Positions 1 to 12,140 of a stretch of DNA of 64,000 bases are shown here, one piece after another. The stretch is from Monodelphis domestica (Eukaryota; Chordata; Mammalia; Didelphimorphia; Didelphidae): assembly GCF_027887165.1 (NCBI RefSeq), contig NC_077231.1:187224103-187288102 (forward strand), in the 5' to 3' direction. How positions within the stretch are numbered: the first letter of the stretch is position 1; each line of letters begins with the position of its first letter. The notes under the pieces are model-generated. The model was not told where the DNA came from, ran no database searches, and worked only from the letters and a program-made list of their open reading frames with translations. A program made the position numbers and the translations under genes.

Positions 1-611
1 CAACTTACTTCAGATGGATACAACTAGACCCTTTTCTAGATGTGTTGTTTTATTCTATTAAAAATGTACCAAAATGATTTGCACTTGTTTCTCATAAACA
101 ACTATGGTTGAGCCTGTCTTTTGAATTCTTGTGGCTCTTTATTTGACACATTTGAGTAAAGACCACCCTGGGGAGATATAGAAGAAGGAGTGACCTTTCT
201 TTGAACAGAGCTACAATACCGATCTCCAGTATATTGTTAATGAGTTTTTGCTTTTTAACTCTGGACATAATCATGACTCATTCATGTTGTCTAACTAAAT
301 TTTTAAAGGCAAAAAATTTCCACAAATTGTAAAGCTGCCTGCTTAGACTCTGAGTCAAAGGTATTAACCCCTAAAGTAATCACATAGCAATGCTAAAAGA
401 CCTAGAGGAAGCTTGAAAGGAAACTCCATGTGGAGGATTTATGGGATGACATGAACAGGAGTTGTACAGGTTGCAAGTCATGGATGGGTGAAAACATGTA
501 CCACTGGAGGGAATGTCCAAATTGATGAGAGCATACATTTACCCAAATAAAAACCTGCTCAAATACTGTGCAACAAAAGACAAGTAGGAAATAACCAGTG
601 CCCACTGAGTA
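1..611. other. No recognisable feature
   Basis: AT-rich unique-looking sequence. I see no long open frame with coding character and no repeat family that I can name. Confidence 0.5.
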
Positions 612-745
612 AGTAGCATAATGTGGTAGAAAGAACATTTTGAGGGAAATCAAAACACTTGGATTTTAATGCCAGCTTTTCCACTAACTTGCTTCATGAC
701 ACCTTTCATATATAAAATAGGGAGTTGCACTAGAAGATATTATAT
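612..745 (+). repeat. MIR-like SINE fragment
   Basis: The stretch has the order of a MIR-type element: a 'gtggtagaaagaacat' head, then a cue like 'ggattttaatgccagctttt', then 'aaaatagggagttg'. It is heavily diverged and has no visible duplication, so it is an old fossil. Assignment rests on word order only. Confidence 0.4.
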
Positions 746-965
746 GTAAAACATTATGTGTTCATTGACTTCAAAAAGCACAACATATTGGATTATCATG
801 TTTACTAATGATAACCTAATAAATTTTTTAAAAGATAACATTTTTCCATTTTTGTCTTCAAAATGCTGTTTTTGCATGGGAAGTATGGTTTCCTAAGATA
901 TATCTGAAATTATTTAAATCATTTCCTTAAATGACACTAAATATAATCATTCTTGTAACATGCAG

Positions 966-1215
966 CCTGGACAGCTAGGTGGTACAGTGGATTGAGTGCC
1001 AGGATTAGAATTAGGAAGATTCATCTTTCTGGGTTCAAATCTAGACTTAGAAATCTAAATGTGTGACCCTGGGCTAATCACTTGTTTCTATTTGCTTCAG
1101 TTTTCTTATCCATAAAAGGTGATGGAGGAGAAAATGGCAAACCCCTCCAGTATCTTTGTCAAAAACACTCCAGATGAAGAGTCAGACCTGACTGAAAAAC
1201 AACTGAACAACAAGA
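966..1215 (+). repeat. Marsupial tRNA-derived SINE (forward)
   Basis: The head reads 'agctaggtggtacagtgg' with an A/B-box-like tRNA portion ('gggttcaaatctagact'), followed by 'gtgtgaccctgggctaatca' and a tail containing 'aaatggcaaacccctccag' and 'gactgaaaaacaactgaa'. The same family recurs reversed at 15818-16066 and 23119-23358. A 77-residue open frame at 1119-1352 is only the SINE tail read through and is not a gene. SINEs of this type are non-coding and are mobilised by LINE machinery in trans. Confidence 0.85.
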
Positions 1216-2035
1216 TGCGATCCGTTAAATTTACAGGAAACTGTTTGCAGTTGGGCGATACACTGAAGGTGACTGACTGTAATATTTACCTTGTGGAAGG
1301 GCTTAGGATGCTGGAACATAATTATATTATTTTACAAAATAGGTCATCTTAACAGCTTTTATTAAGAAGGTCTCTATTATCAGTAAGTATGACTTAGATG
1401 TATTCAGGCACTACAATTTTGTTTTTAAAGCCCTTGCATTGATAGATATATTGTTTCTATACCCATCCATTCTTCTGAGATGTGGCTGAGGAGTGTTTCA
1501 TTCCCCTAAATGTAACAGATGTTTTAAACCACTGGTTAGAGAATATTATAAACTGCCTCAACCAACCGTAAATCATGTCAGCGTGGAAAATAGCATGCTG
1601 TTGGGAGGATTTATGGACCCAACAGAAAATAATTAATAGAACAACTGATACAAAGGGAAGAATGTGCTGATTACAGTCAGGAGTTGGTGATTGATAGTAG
1701 AACAAACTTGTCATGAAGACTTTATGCTTAGATTCCCCAAAGACCATCTGGAAGGTCCTTTTTGGATTTTACCTCCACATTTTCTGTTTAATAACAGATT
1801 TAGACACCTCTTAATCAATCTCATCTGTCAAATGAGGCTGGAGACAGACCAGTAAACTGGAAATCCTCAAGGACAGTCAGGCTTTAACAATTGACTATGG
1901 GCTTAATTCACTGACAAAGAGAGGTTATAGAATTTGATGTGCATCTGTCCTAATGTCCTTTATCTCCACACAGATAGGTTAGGGTAGATAGATGGTCTAG
2001 ACACCCTATAATGTTGGATATGTATTCCTAATCCC
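1216..2035. other. No recognisable feature
   Basis: AT-rich sequence without coding potential or a repeat family that I can name. Confidence 0.45.
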
Positions 2036-2275
2036 TGCCCCAACCAAGATCTAGTGTCCTTCTCCACTAATAACTATAATTTAACTTCCTGGGATTGTTT
2101 GATATTTATTCTACATGTATTATATATATTCTGCATATTGTTTCATCCAATATAATATAAACTCCATAAGAATACTGATTGCTTTTTCATTTGGGGGGAG
2201 GGAAGTGTTGGTGTCTGAGGCAGCACTTAGTACAGTGCCTGGCATATATTGTTTAATAAATATTTTTGAATGGTA
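2036..2275 (+). repeat. L2-like LINE 3' end
   Basis: It ends in the characteristic L2 3' sequence 'cagcacttagtacagtgcctggca' style followed by 'ttaataaatatttttgaa'. The upstream 150 bases ('aaactccataagaatactg') fit the same 3' UTR. L2 is an ancient, long-dead mammalian LINE. Confidence 0.65.
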
Positions 2276-4242
2276 TAAATATTATAAATGTTAGTACTTG
2301 CTTTAGTAGTTGCTTTTGCAACCTGTGATTGAATCAGTAATGCTTCCAAAGAAGCTTTCATAAATGCTTTTTTTGGTTTCTATGGCTGAAAAAAATCATC
2401 ACCAATTATCTGATATTCTGGTGACCAGCTTCAGTGAAGGTAGATAGGTTGTCCTCAGATGACATAAATGGCCTTTTCACATGCCCTTAGAATCTTTTCA
2501 CACATGTCAAAAAACTTGACTTTTCCTTACATGGCTTTGTAAAATACAGGCTCATTGCCCAGGGAGGTGCTGGAGTCAGCTTGAATCAGCTTAAAAGATG
2601 ATTGTTAAATTTTCAATGTGGAATTTGGCAAACGTTACAAATCAGAGCTTGATTTATCATTTTGTTTATTGTCTATACTTAAAATGATGGAGAAAATGTT
2701 AATACTGAAAGTTAAACTTAAAAATGTATCATGTATACATTTTGATAAAGTCTGTGGTTAAATGTTTATATGTGTTTATCTATGTCTATATATAAACTAT
2801 GAAATGTATAACTCATTTATTACTAGTGATTATGTATTCAGTATACAGGATCTATGAATAGTCTATGTATTTATAAGTGATGCTACTGGAAAGAGTTGTT
2901 GATCATCAGATTTTTCTTCTGTTCCAGGCACAAAGAACTGTGGGCAAAAGCTTAGAGGTGGTAGATTATAAGATGTCCTAGGGGAACAAAGATTGCTCCA
3001 GTTTAACTGAAGTATATAATATAGGGAAGAGTTCATATGAAATGAGACTGCGTAGGTTGGATGATGGATGGTTTCTCTCCCTCCCTCTGTCTCTTTCTCT
3101 CTGAAATATGTATGCAATGGAGTTTTGCAAGTTAAGGGACCACTAATAACTTTAGAGGGAAGTTATACTAGAGAGGTGGAAATGGAAGTCCATCTTTAGT
3201 TTTGAAGAGAGAGTGAGGAGTGAGGACAGGGAAGCACTGGGTATTTCTGTGACAATTGTATCAAAAGAATAGTAATTAAGTGGAGGAGAGAGTGGGGTTG
3301 TCAGAAGTGAATTTCTTTCTCCAGGGTCCCTTTTTTTGATATCATTTCTCAGTGACCTGGAGGTCAAATACCACTGAGTAATTCAGGCATAGATGAGCCT
3401 CCAAAAAAGGAAGTTAAAGAACCAACAAACTAACAAGACAGGAAACAATGATTCTACAGGCACTGTCCCACCTCAGAGGGGCCCAGGAAAATTAAGAAAC
3501 TATGTTTGGTTCCTGAGATGTGACTAGTGGGTGAAGAAAAAACTTATAAATTCAAACCAGGAGCAAATCTTGGTCTTAGGCATGCTTGTAGAGGAACAGA
3601 TTAGACATGTGGTGGAGTGTAAGAAGGAGACCCCATAATTGCAGCCACTAATTAGAAACCTAAGTACCTCTCTACCTCTCTCCTATTTTTCCCTCTCTTT
3701 CCACTGCCACTATTTTGATTTAATAAAGTTATTAAGCTATAGCCAGCCTTGTACTTTTAAATACTATAGTACGTAGCTCAATATGACAATAATGGGATAC
3801 TAAAGCTGAGAAGACCTGAAAATGATTTCAAACAGTTTTGACCATTTTTTTCTGTTAGGAGATAAAAATTTAAGAAAATTTTGCAGGCTAAAGTGAGGTG
3901 CTAGAGAAAATAAGTAGAAATAGGTTCAAAGATTGGCTAAGATATAAACCTTAGTGAGGAGTTGAATTGCCTCTTTTCCTGTGATCAGCTGAAAAGAAGA
4001 GAGAGAATAATAATGATGAGACTGCTTGAAGAATAAAGGTAGAAAGTCCAGGGAGCTAACATTGGAAGACTTCAATGTTCTTGGTAAAATTAGAAGGCCT
4101 ATCTTGCTAAAATATGTGTTTGGAGAAGATGTGGAAGAAAAGGGAGGGGGGGGAGTTGGAAATAGTCACAAAGGGAATGAAGTAGGGATTTTATTTAAGA
4201 ATAACAGAAAGATTGTGTAAATCTTGAAATTTCTCAGACTTG
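2276..4242. other. No gene; unclassified, short CT-rich patch
   Basis: Nearly 2 kb with no supported gene. A CT-rich patch lies at about 3073-3102. Short open frames here have no coding signature. Parts near 3900-4200 could be very old transposon remnants, but I cannot name them. Confidence 0.4.
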
Positions 4243-5187
4243 TGAATGTTAAAAATTTCCCCATTGGGGAGTTCTCAATTGGAACAATTCCCTACTGGGA
4301 ACATTCCACATTTGGATGTGAGAACTCTATTTAGATTAGAAATGGGAAGACCTTTACTCCACCTTACTTAAGGACTGCTTTAGGGCAAAAAACTCCTTGC
4401 TAAACAATGAGGGTACTTGGGCCCATACTTATAGTGAGGCAAAAAGTTCTTTAAGCCATGCCTATTTTTAGAAGTAATACAAAGGGGTGCTAAGTACCTA
4501 TTAAAGGTCAGGCAACTTGTAAACTTGCCAGGAGCAAAGAGGTGAAAACTTATTCAGAAGTTTTTCTGGTTCAAACCTACTAAATGGATTAGTCAACCCA
4601 GCAGTGTTTTTTCTGATTCAAACTTACTAAAGGGATTAGTCGACCCAGCAGTAATGGGCTGTCCTTTAGAAAACATCTACTGTGATTGGTAGAAGGAAGA
4701 ACTTAGGGGAGGTGACATAAATTAGAAAAAGCAGGATCTCTTTTGAGGATGGCTTGAGGAAAATCCTTTTGGAGAATCTTTTGAAGATCTCTGGAGAAGG
4801 GAATCTCTTGGAGGACAATCTCTAAGGAGGTCTCGCTGGAGCTCCTCTGAGGGGACTCTGTCACTCTGGAGGCTCTTGAGAGAGGCCCTTTGAAACAGTC
4901 TCTGGCTGGAAGGCTCTTTGAGGAGGACTCTGTCACTAGAATCCTTGCTTAGACAGATCTTGTGGTGAGTGATAAAAGACTGACTGACTGATCTCTCTCT
5001 CTTAAGACTCAGGTCTAGGCCATGTTGGCTTAAGGCCCTTCATACTTATTCCTTTCTTACTCTTTCTCTCTTTCTTTGATTCCTCATTGTATTATTAATT
5101 AAATTCTCTATAAAACCCAGTTGACTTGGGTATTTGAATAATTGGGAATATTTCCCTGGCGACCACCTTATATTTGATTTTAAAACA
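4243..5187 (+). repeat. Decayed endogenous retrovirus solo LTR
   Basis: The element begins TGAATGTT and ends TTTTAAAACA, so it has TG...CA ends. Near its right end it has 'ctataaaacccagttg', a 'tatttgaataattggg' block and 'ccctggcgaccacc'. The reverse-strand LTR at 38763-39441 also starts TGAAT-, has a related 'ctggtgaccac' block, and ends in a similar 'cttaaca', so the two belong to related families. Flanks read 'agacttg' on the left and 'agacactg' on the right, a possible eroded duplication. No internal retroviral genes follow, so it is a solo LTR or a remnant. Inside, a 16 bp 'ggaggactctgtcact'-type segment occurs twice (about 4849 and 4921). Boundaries are approximate. Confidence 0.6.
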
Positions 5188-5584
5188 AGACACTGTAGTG
5201 AAAACATTTTCTGCGGTCAAATTTACTCACCCACTCTTATATCTACTATAACTTATATATTCCACTATTTTATTCACTACAGTTTATGTCTCCAACTATT
5301 TTAACTCTTACAGTTTATGACCCCAACTCTTTGAACTGCCACAGTTTAAGGCAGACAACTATTTTAATTATAACAAATGTTAAGTACCAGTCAGTTCCCA
5401 GCTGCATGTATATACTGCAACTTTGTAGTGATGAGAATCAATTCAACTTTTTTTTTATAACTTTCTCCATCAGTTTTCAGGAGCCTTGAGAAAGGAGTGA
5501 AAAATTCAGATACTAGAATTTAGTCAAGGATGAGGATTTATAGATTGTGTATAGTCAAGAGATGAGGGATTCTAGAAGAGCAAG
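5188..5584. other. Unclassified with short 'cagtttatg' repeats
   Basis: This stretch holds loose repeats of phrases such as 'acagtttatg' and 'aactattttaa' between 5227 and 5370. It may be part of the LTR neighbourhood, or degraded low-complexity DNA. No gene is supported. Confidence 0.35.
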
Positions 5585-5720
5585 GATGAATGAATTAATG
5601 AAAAAAAGATATTAAGTATTTCCTACATAGCAAGTCCTAGGTTAAGAATGAGAATAGAAATAAAAAAAGTAAATGCTATCCCTTATAGTCAAATGCAAGA
5701 TGATTACCAGGTAATCACTA
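5585..5720 (+). repeat. Ancient LINE fragment (L2/L3-like)
   Basis: Phrases such as 'ttaagtatttcctacatagcaag' in shortened form, followed by 'aatgctatcccttatagtc', recall the mammalian repeat that reads 'loss of catalogue: ..cactgtgcta.. aaacagtccctgccctcaag'. Strongly diverged, so the assignment is tentative. Confidence 0.35.
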
Positions 5721-5888
5721 TCAACAGAAGGAGTGGTTCATCCATCTCCTGGCACTATAATTGTTCATTGTATTGATCAGAGTTCTTAAGTTTAAAAGAC
5801 TAGAAGTCCTTTGCAAATTCCTCTACAATACCCCAGAAATCTCTTCACCTTGGAAGCTCATCCCATTCCTGGACTTCACTCACACATT

Positions 5889-5900
5889 AGAAGTACCCTC
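5889..5900 (+). repeat. Left target-site duplication (12 bp)
   Basis: The sequence agaagtaccctc is repeated exactly at 6630-6641, immediately outside the truncated L1. The preceding bases give TT/AGAA, close to the L1 endonuclease preference TT/AAAA. Confidence 0.9.
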
Positions 5901-6629
5901 CAATTTGGAACTATGCCCAAAGGGTGATAAAAGACTGTCTGCCCTTTGATCCAGCTATAGCACTGCTGGGTTTGTACCCCAAAGAGATAATAAGGAAAAA
6001 GACGTGTACAAGAATATTTATAGCTGCACTCTTTGTGGTGGCCAAAAATTGGAAAATGAAGGGATGCCCTCCAATTGGGGAATGGCTGAACAAATTGTGG
6101 TATATGTTGGTGATGGAATACTATTGTGCTAAAAGGAATAATAAAGTGGAGGAATTCCACGGAGACTGGAACAACCTCCAGGAAGTGATGCGGAGCGAAA
6201 GGAGCAGAACCAGGAAAACATTGTACACAGAGACTGATACACTGTGGTACAATCGAAGGTAATGGACTCCTCCACTAGGGACAATGCAATGTCTCTGAAC
6301 AATCTGCAGATATCTAAAAAACACTATCTACAAGCAGAGGATAAACTGTGGGAGTAAAAACACTGATGAAAAGCAACTGCTTGACTACAGGGGCTGAGAG
6401 GAAATGTCTGAGGAGAGACTCTAAATGAACACTCTAGTGCAAATACCAACAACATGGAAATGGGTTCGAACCAAGAACACATGTGAAACACAGTGGAATT
6501 TTGCGCCGGCTATGTGAGAAGTGGTGGGAGGGGGGCAGGGGGAGGAAAAGATAATGATCATTGTTTCCAATGAATAATGTTTGTAAATAACCAAATAAAA
6601 TAATGTTTAAAAAGTCAAAAAAAAGAAAA
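5901..6629 (+). mobile_element. Young 5'-truncated L1 insertion
   Basis: A 729 bp insertion that begins inside the ORF2 carboxyl region and ends after an A-rich tail. It contains the last ~115 codons of ORF2, the 3' UTR with a G-rich stretch (6521-6545), AATAAA (6595-6600) and a tail interrupted by G. Both 12 bp duplications are exact, so this is one target-primed reverse transcription event that stopped early. It resembles the intact L1 at 43075-49432 closely over its length, which points to the same or a sister subfamily. Confidence 0.92.
5924..6262 (+). pseudogene. L1 ORF2 carboxyl-terminal fragment
   Basis: An open 112-residue frame containing '[13 protein letters not shown]', '[18 protein letters not shown]' and the terminal 'TLYTETDTLWYNR', matching the last part of the intact ORF2 of this window. 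It lacks endonuclease, reverse transcriptase and the Cys/His motif, so it cannot act. The frame is open because the insertion is young, not because of selection. It has no promoter of its own. Confidence 0.9.
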
Positions 6630-6641
6630 AGAAGTACCCTC
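6630..6641 (+). repeat. Right target-site duplication (12 bp)
   Basis: Exact copy of 5889-5900. Together they define the pre-insertion site 'agaagtaccctc' followed by 'tatcccagta'. Confidence 0.9.
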
Positions 6642-6766
6642 TATCCCAGTAGTCTCTTCCTCTGACTAGTTCTTCCCAGAACCTGTATTTCAAAGAGGAA
6701 GTTCAGGCCAGCCACTACTCTCCAGTTCATAATCTTGACTTTCTACGATGCCCCCGAGCCCCTGGT

Positions 6767-6820
6767 ACATCTCTCTCTCTCTCTGTCTCTCTGTCTCTGT
6801 CTGTCTGTCTCTCTCTCTCC
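6767..6820 (+). repeat. (TC)n / (TCTG)n microsatellite
   Basis: Pyrimidine-only run of TC with interspersed TG, about 54 bp. The 81-residue open frame over it is a repeat artefact. Confidence 0.85.
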
Positions 6821-6929
6821 TTTTCAACTCCTCTTTATATCTTGTCTGGATGTTGGTGATTAACAAATTTGGGAATTTTTTTCATACTGTGATATCTTCC
6901 TACTCAGAGATATTTTGTTTGAAAAAATG

Positions 6930-7315
6930 TATAGAAAATGGTGTAAAATTGAATGTAATGGACTTCTCTACTAGCAACAATGCAATGATCTAGGTCAGTT
7001 CTGAGGGACTTATGAGAAAGAACACTACCCACAACTAGAGAAAGAACTGTGGAAGTAGAAACATGGAAGAGAAACATTTCCTTGATCACATAGTTCAATG
7101 GGGATATGATTGGGGATCTAGACTAAATGATTACTCTAATGAAAATATTAATAATATGGAAATAGGTGTTGATCATGTAATAGGTCATGATACATGTAAA
7201 ACCCTGTTGAATTGCTCATTGGGTACAGGAGAGGGGAGGAAGAAGGGGAAGGAAAGAATATGAATCATGAAACCATGGAAAAATATTCTTAATTAATTAA
7301 TTAAATAAAAAGAAA
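6930..7315 (+). mobile_element. Older L1 3' end fragment
   Basis: The order of phrases 'aatggacttctctactag', 'caatgcaatgatc', 'agagaaagaactgtggaag' and 'actctaatgaaaatatt' parallels the 3' UTR of the younger L1 copies in this window, with many differences. It ends in an AATT-rich tail (7286-7306). No clear flanking duplication, so it is an older, 5'-truncated copy of a related subfamily. Confidence 0.75.
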
Positions 7316-9389
7316 TTTGTATAAAGCCCAGACCGTATTGAAAAGTATGATGCTAAAGGTACATAATAAGTGATAATAGTTCTTATAATTTGAGTCCAGA
7401 ATTCCCAGTTATATGAATGAAGATTTGGTGTACAATAAAACAGTGAGAGAAGGAATTCCCTTATGGCCTGCCAGAGGCATACATATTTCATCACCCTTGG
7501 AAAATATGAGGTGTTTTGAGAGTAGTCTGGATTTGGAGGGGGTAATTGCTTTTGTTTTTGTATCTCTAGAACAAAGCCTTGCACATAGTAAATGTTTTGT
7601 AAATTGTTTTTTTTTTAATTTGATTGAAATGGATAATGAGTAAAGAGCAGTAAAGAAGTCAAGAAACAATGCAGGAAAATTCATGAGTGTTGGTGGGGAG
7701 AGGAATTCTACTATCCATCTCATATCCGCTCTGACCCAGCTTCAAAATTTTTGTGATTAACACACAGAGACAATAAAAACCAGGCTGTTTCCAGAAAATA
7801 CACCCCCCCCCCAAATTGACAGTATCAATATCAATCTTTTACTTAAGTTAAGTAAGGAGGAAACAAAATTTCAATTAATACAAATAAGTGCAAGAGATGT
7901 CTAATAAAATTTACATTTTGGAAAACTTCAGGGCTGCTTATCCAAGATGAATGATATCTCCCTAATCCCCATGAATTCAAAGAAAATTCTGGAAAATATT
8001 TATTAACCTTATCATTTGTAAAATGTATATAAGTACAGAACACAATAAAATAAGATATTTATCAAACAGTTTTGATTTGGTATGAGTAAACAATCCATAC
8101 ATAGCAAAGAAGATATTTGTAATGGGAAACTTTTAGTGGATATGATGGTAATTCAGGTTTATTTATCCAAATGCATTAATATAATTTTATTGAAAACTGA
8201 AGATAATGCTTTGAGGATACAATCTCAGATGCATTTCTTCTTAGCATAGTTTTGCAAGTTTTGTTCTCAATTGAAATCATTGTTATAGGTTCTCAGAAGC
8301 AGACCCTCTGTCATAAACATGAATTGATGATTCAAGTAACTTGAAGAATAGAAAAAAAAAACATCTAAAAAGCTTGTTTAATAGTGTGGAAGTTTGAATA
8401 TAAAGACATTTGCTTCCTTAAGAAGTGTTTTAAAATAGGTTACATGATCCTTAATTTTTTGAGAGTTCTTTTTTATAATGTAAATTACTCTGTGAAATTA
8501 TTTTAGTTTTGTTATTGGAGGACAGAAATGAGACACATGGTTTACCAGGGCATCTAATTAGGCTTTTGTTTTCAGAAGTATTCATAAGATAGGCAATTTA
8601 TAGTGACTGATCTAGCACAGTGCTGTCTTTAGTATGCGATGGTTTAAGTGATCTAAGAAAGATACATGTAAGAAAAGAAGAAGGAGGTGGTATTTAGCTG
8701 AGTTTAACAATTTGAACTTCAACAAATATTAGGCACCTTCTGTGTTCAGAGAAGTATGATAGGGCATGAGGAAAGGTACCAAAATTAAATTTAAAACATC
8801 TTTTACAGTTGATGAGTCCTGTCACGTCATCCTAGAGTCTACTCAGAACTTGGATTCAAGATACTCCTCATTGACTAAGTTCTCATCCCACAGGAAACTC
8901 CTTTCACTTAGCTCTGGCTAATTTTAATAAATCATTTAGTCTTTAATCATAATAATGTAAAACAACCAAATTAAATTAAGAAAAGCTTGTTACCATGTGC
9001 CAAAGAACAGATGTCATTACTTTCATTCTGAATCTGATCCGAAGTAGAAGTATATGTTGCATGCAACAGTAACACAACAGTAACACTGACATTTCCCTAG
9101 CAAAACAACATAATATAGCAAAAGTAACAACATAACAAGACATAAACACAAATTATAAACATGGTTAGGTTACATTGAATCACTACTTAAATGAGTGAAA
9201 CAATGTAGTTAGGGTACTAACATTGTCATAATTAGCTATAGATAAGTTAGTTACTAGCAAAATGTAGTTAGATACTTAGGTTTATATTAAGTATAGAAAT
9301 TGAGTTAGAAGAATTTTGAAGATAGGGAGTTAGTTAGGATTAAGAAGATAAAATAAGAAAATTAGATATTGAATTGCACTACATCATAT
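7316..9389. other. Unclassified; faint L2-like scraps
   Basis: About 2 kb without a supported gene. Scraps with an L2 flavour occur at about 7558-7600 ('ttgcacatagtaaatg') and 8717-8810. A C8-10 run lies near 7801-7812. From about 9050 to 9380 the strand is A-rich and low in complexity. Confidence 0.4.
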
Positions 9390-9925
9390 ATTATTGTAGT
9401 CTCTCGGTAACCAAGGATGACGATTGTTTTTGTGTGTTTTTGTGCACAAAGACACCTGTGCATGAAGATTTAAGTGGAAAAGTCAGTGCACAGAGACAGT
9501 CCCACTCTCTCGGCATTGGAAGCCTGGGTCCATTAGCATAAAAAGTCGTTACACCTGGAGACTTCCTCAGCTGCATTGGATGGCCATGTTGTCCTTTGTG
9601 CTCCAACATGCTCTAAGCACTACACAGTGCCTTGCTGTATCGCCATCTTAGCCCTTGAACCTTCTTGTTGGTTTCTTCCGCCTGTTCCGCTGAAACAGTC
9701 TTCACATGCTGGGTGAGCAAAGCCCTAGTTCACCAGGGTTCTATGACCCGATGGCTACCCTCACAAGGTTTAGCTGGCCTGTCGAAGCCCTTGTCCGCGG
9801 TGTGGCTGCTGCCGCATGCTAGCAGCTACTAGGAGCCACAAGAGAGAGCTGGGTGTCAAGTGAGGGTTAAAGGCTGGAGAGCTGCCCTAGGAGGGCACAA
9901 CAATCCCTCCATACCAAAAGTATTA
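9390..9925 (+). repeat. GC-rich RTE/SINE-like repeat block
   Basis: A ~530 bp island of higher GC and several CpGs inside very AT-rich DNA. It begins 'gtagtctctcggtaacc' and contains 'gtgtggctgctgccgcatg' and 'gagctgccctaggagggc'. I recall similar openings from RTE-related non-autonomous elements of marsupials, but cannot prove the family here. The sharp borders and absence of a long open frame argue for an inserted non-coding element rather than a gene. Orientation is assumed. Confidence 0.5.
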
Positions 9926-11819
9926 CTCCTCCCTGAGCACCCCATACACCCCTAACATCATATATTACATAACACAAATAACATAAAACATCACATATCA
10001 AACAAAATTATAAATAAATATGTAAATATATGTAAATAGGGTATAAAATTGAATTGTAAATTAATTGTATTATAGTATATGTATATATGCAATATATTTG
10101 TAATATGAAGTGTATAAAAGTATATATATGTGCATATGTATAGTATATGTGTATATATTTCATATATTTCATATATGTATATACATGTACATAGTTCACT
10201 TATATCTATTGTTACATGTATTTGCATAATTGACTTTAATATTTGGTTTGATTTTTAGTGTATAACCTGTGCAATGTTGTGTTTATTTTAATTTTCAAAA
10301 AATTTTTCTCTAAGTTAGATGTTAATGTACTGCAATAGTAGTACAATGCTCTGTATTAGCTGATAAGAGTATTTTGAGTTTGATGTTTGCATGGGAGTTA
10401 TGTTCATCTTTTGTTTGTGTTATTTGCTTGTTTTGCTTTTGTTTCTGTTTGACGTTTGTACTTGTTCAGTATTTAATTCCTTTTCCTTTCTCCTTGTTAA
10501 ATTCCCTAGAATAGATTAGTAGTAGTTGGATTAAGATAGTTGAGTGTAGGTTGTTTGTTATTTTGGGTAAATATCTTAGTTTAGGTAATTGGTAAGAAAT
10601 TTAGGTTATGCATAAATGCCAAAATAGTGTTTTCAACACAATTTATGCTTTATGCAAAGGGGCAATATAGTAAGCAAAGGAAGATTGCAAAAGGATTTTG
10701 CAAAATGAACTACATTTGATTGACAGGGACATGGGACAGAATCACATGGGATCCTGAGTCAAGATTCTAAGGTCCCAACTGAAAACAAAACAAAACAAAA
10801 CAAAAATGTCTCCTGGAGGAAACTTTTGGAGATGGGGAGATTTTCCATCTTTCTACAAGGTTTCTGGCCCTTTGTAAGATACCAGCTTTTGTGGAGAAAA
10901 AAAAAAATCTGTTTTTACTGGCACCTGGCAGCTGGACAGAAGACAAAAGAAGAACCACTTCTCAGCTATACCTACTTTGGACATTTCCTCTGGGATCCTG
11001 ACTCATTTACTGGACTCTTTTTGTGAGTCTGTGAGGTTCTGTTTGGGGGAACTTAACTTATTTAGCCAGGATAAGTTAGCCATTAGGATATTAATATGGG
11101 AATTTAGGTTTGGGAATTAGATTAATTCTTCCTTCTCTCATGTTGCCTTCCTTCCTCTCCCTCTCCCATCTATAAATTTAAAATATTTATATGTTTCCTC
11201 CCATCTCCTTCCCCTTTTAAAATCCCGCCATAACAACCCTTAACCATCTTATTTTTCTTCATATCTCTCCCAAGTGGAATCTGGTCTTTCTCCCCATTCC
11301 TCATTCTTCCTTCCCCAGGCTTAGGGGACTCATATAGTCCCTATGCTGCTTCTATGCCTAAGGGATAGGAAGATAGGCTATCCCCTTGCATATCAGTTGA
11401 GGAAGAGAATTGTTCAATCATTCATGAATGTTATTTGGGCAGCTGGAGACATGCTTTGGGATGTGTTGGTCAAGCTGTATGCCTCCAGTGCTCTCAGAAT
11501 CTTTGATTGCATTGCTCATTTGAATCCTCTCATGGTATAACTGATCACTTTGGCTCAGCAGGAATGGGAACAACCTACATGCAGCTGCTTTAACTCTTTT
11601 GGCAGAGTTAGGACATGGCATCCTAGACACAGGGAGCACCATTAGCTAAGACAATGAGGTAGTGAATAACAGGGATAGGGGATAATGAATTATCTAGTTT
11701 AGCCAGAAAATAGCATAAAGAACAAAGTGAGATAAAGCTAAAAATTAAACAAAACAAAACAAAACTGGGTTAGACACAGATATCCTTGAATGCCAGACCT
11801 TAGTCTGACCTGAACTTGA
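9926..11819. other. Unclassified AT-rich stretch
   Basis: An ATGTA-rich low-complexity tract covers about 10016-10205. Then follow T/G-rich DNA (10240-10620) and sequence with two 'tgggatcctga' phrases (10748, 10991). The segment 11340-11650 is better balanced in composition but codes nothing that I can recognise on either strand. It may be remains of a long-dead element. Confidence 0.4.
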
Positions 11820-12009
11820 TATATATACAGTTTCAATACTGGGGCAAATTACCTGTTATTCCACCTCACCATCCATATATCCTTACACTGTATATTTTGC
11901 ATTCTGTCCTTTTACTCTTTGATTGTTCTCTTGATATTAATTTAACCAGGTTTGTTTATGAAAATATTGGGATGGTAAGGGAGGGAGAGATCAGAAGACA
12001 ATATGATTG

Positions 12010-12140
12010 AATAAATATATAAAAGGTATTTATTAGACACTATGTGCTGTGGATAAAAATAGAAAAAAGTTAGGTAGTCCTTGTTCTCAAGGAACTTGTC
12101 TTATTGAGGGAGACAAAACATATAGGAGGATTAATCTGCA
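12010..12140 (+). repeat. Ancient LINE fragment (L2/L3-like)
   Basis: The phrase order 'ctatgtgctgtggataaaa', 'agtccttgttctcaagg', 'attgagggagacaaaac' matches the well-known old mammalian LINE text on size-ordered 'ccttgctctcaaggagc' and 'gggagacaa'. Diverged and partial. Confidence 0.55.

Noticed and set aside
4703..4936. 77-residue reverse frame rich in Ser/Glu
   Set aside because: Falls in the decayed LTR over GA-rich imperfect repeats; not coding.
11340..11650. Better-balanced stretch with frames on both strands, considered as a pseudogene
   Set aside because: I could not match any translation to a known protein, and no poly(A), duplication or splice site supports a retrocopy.
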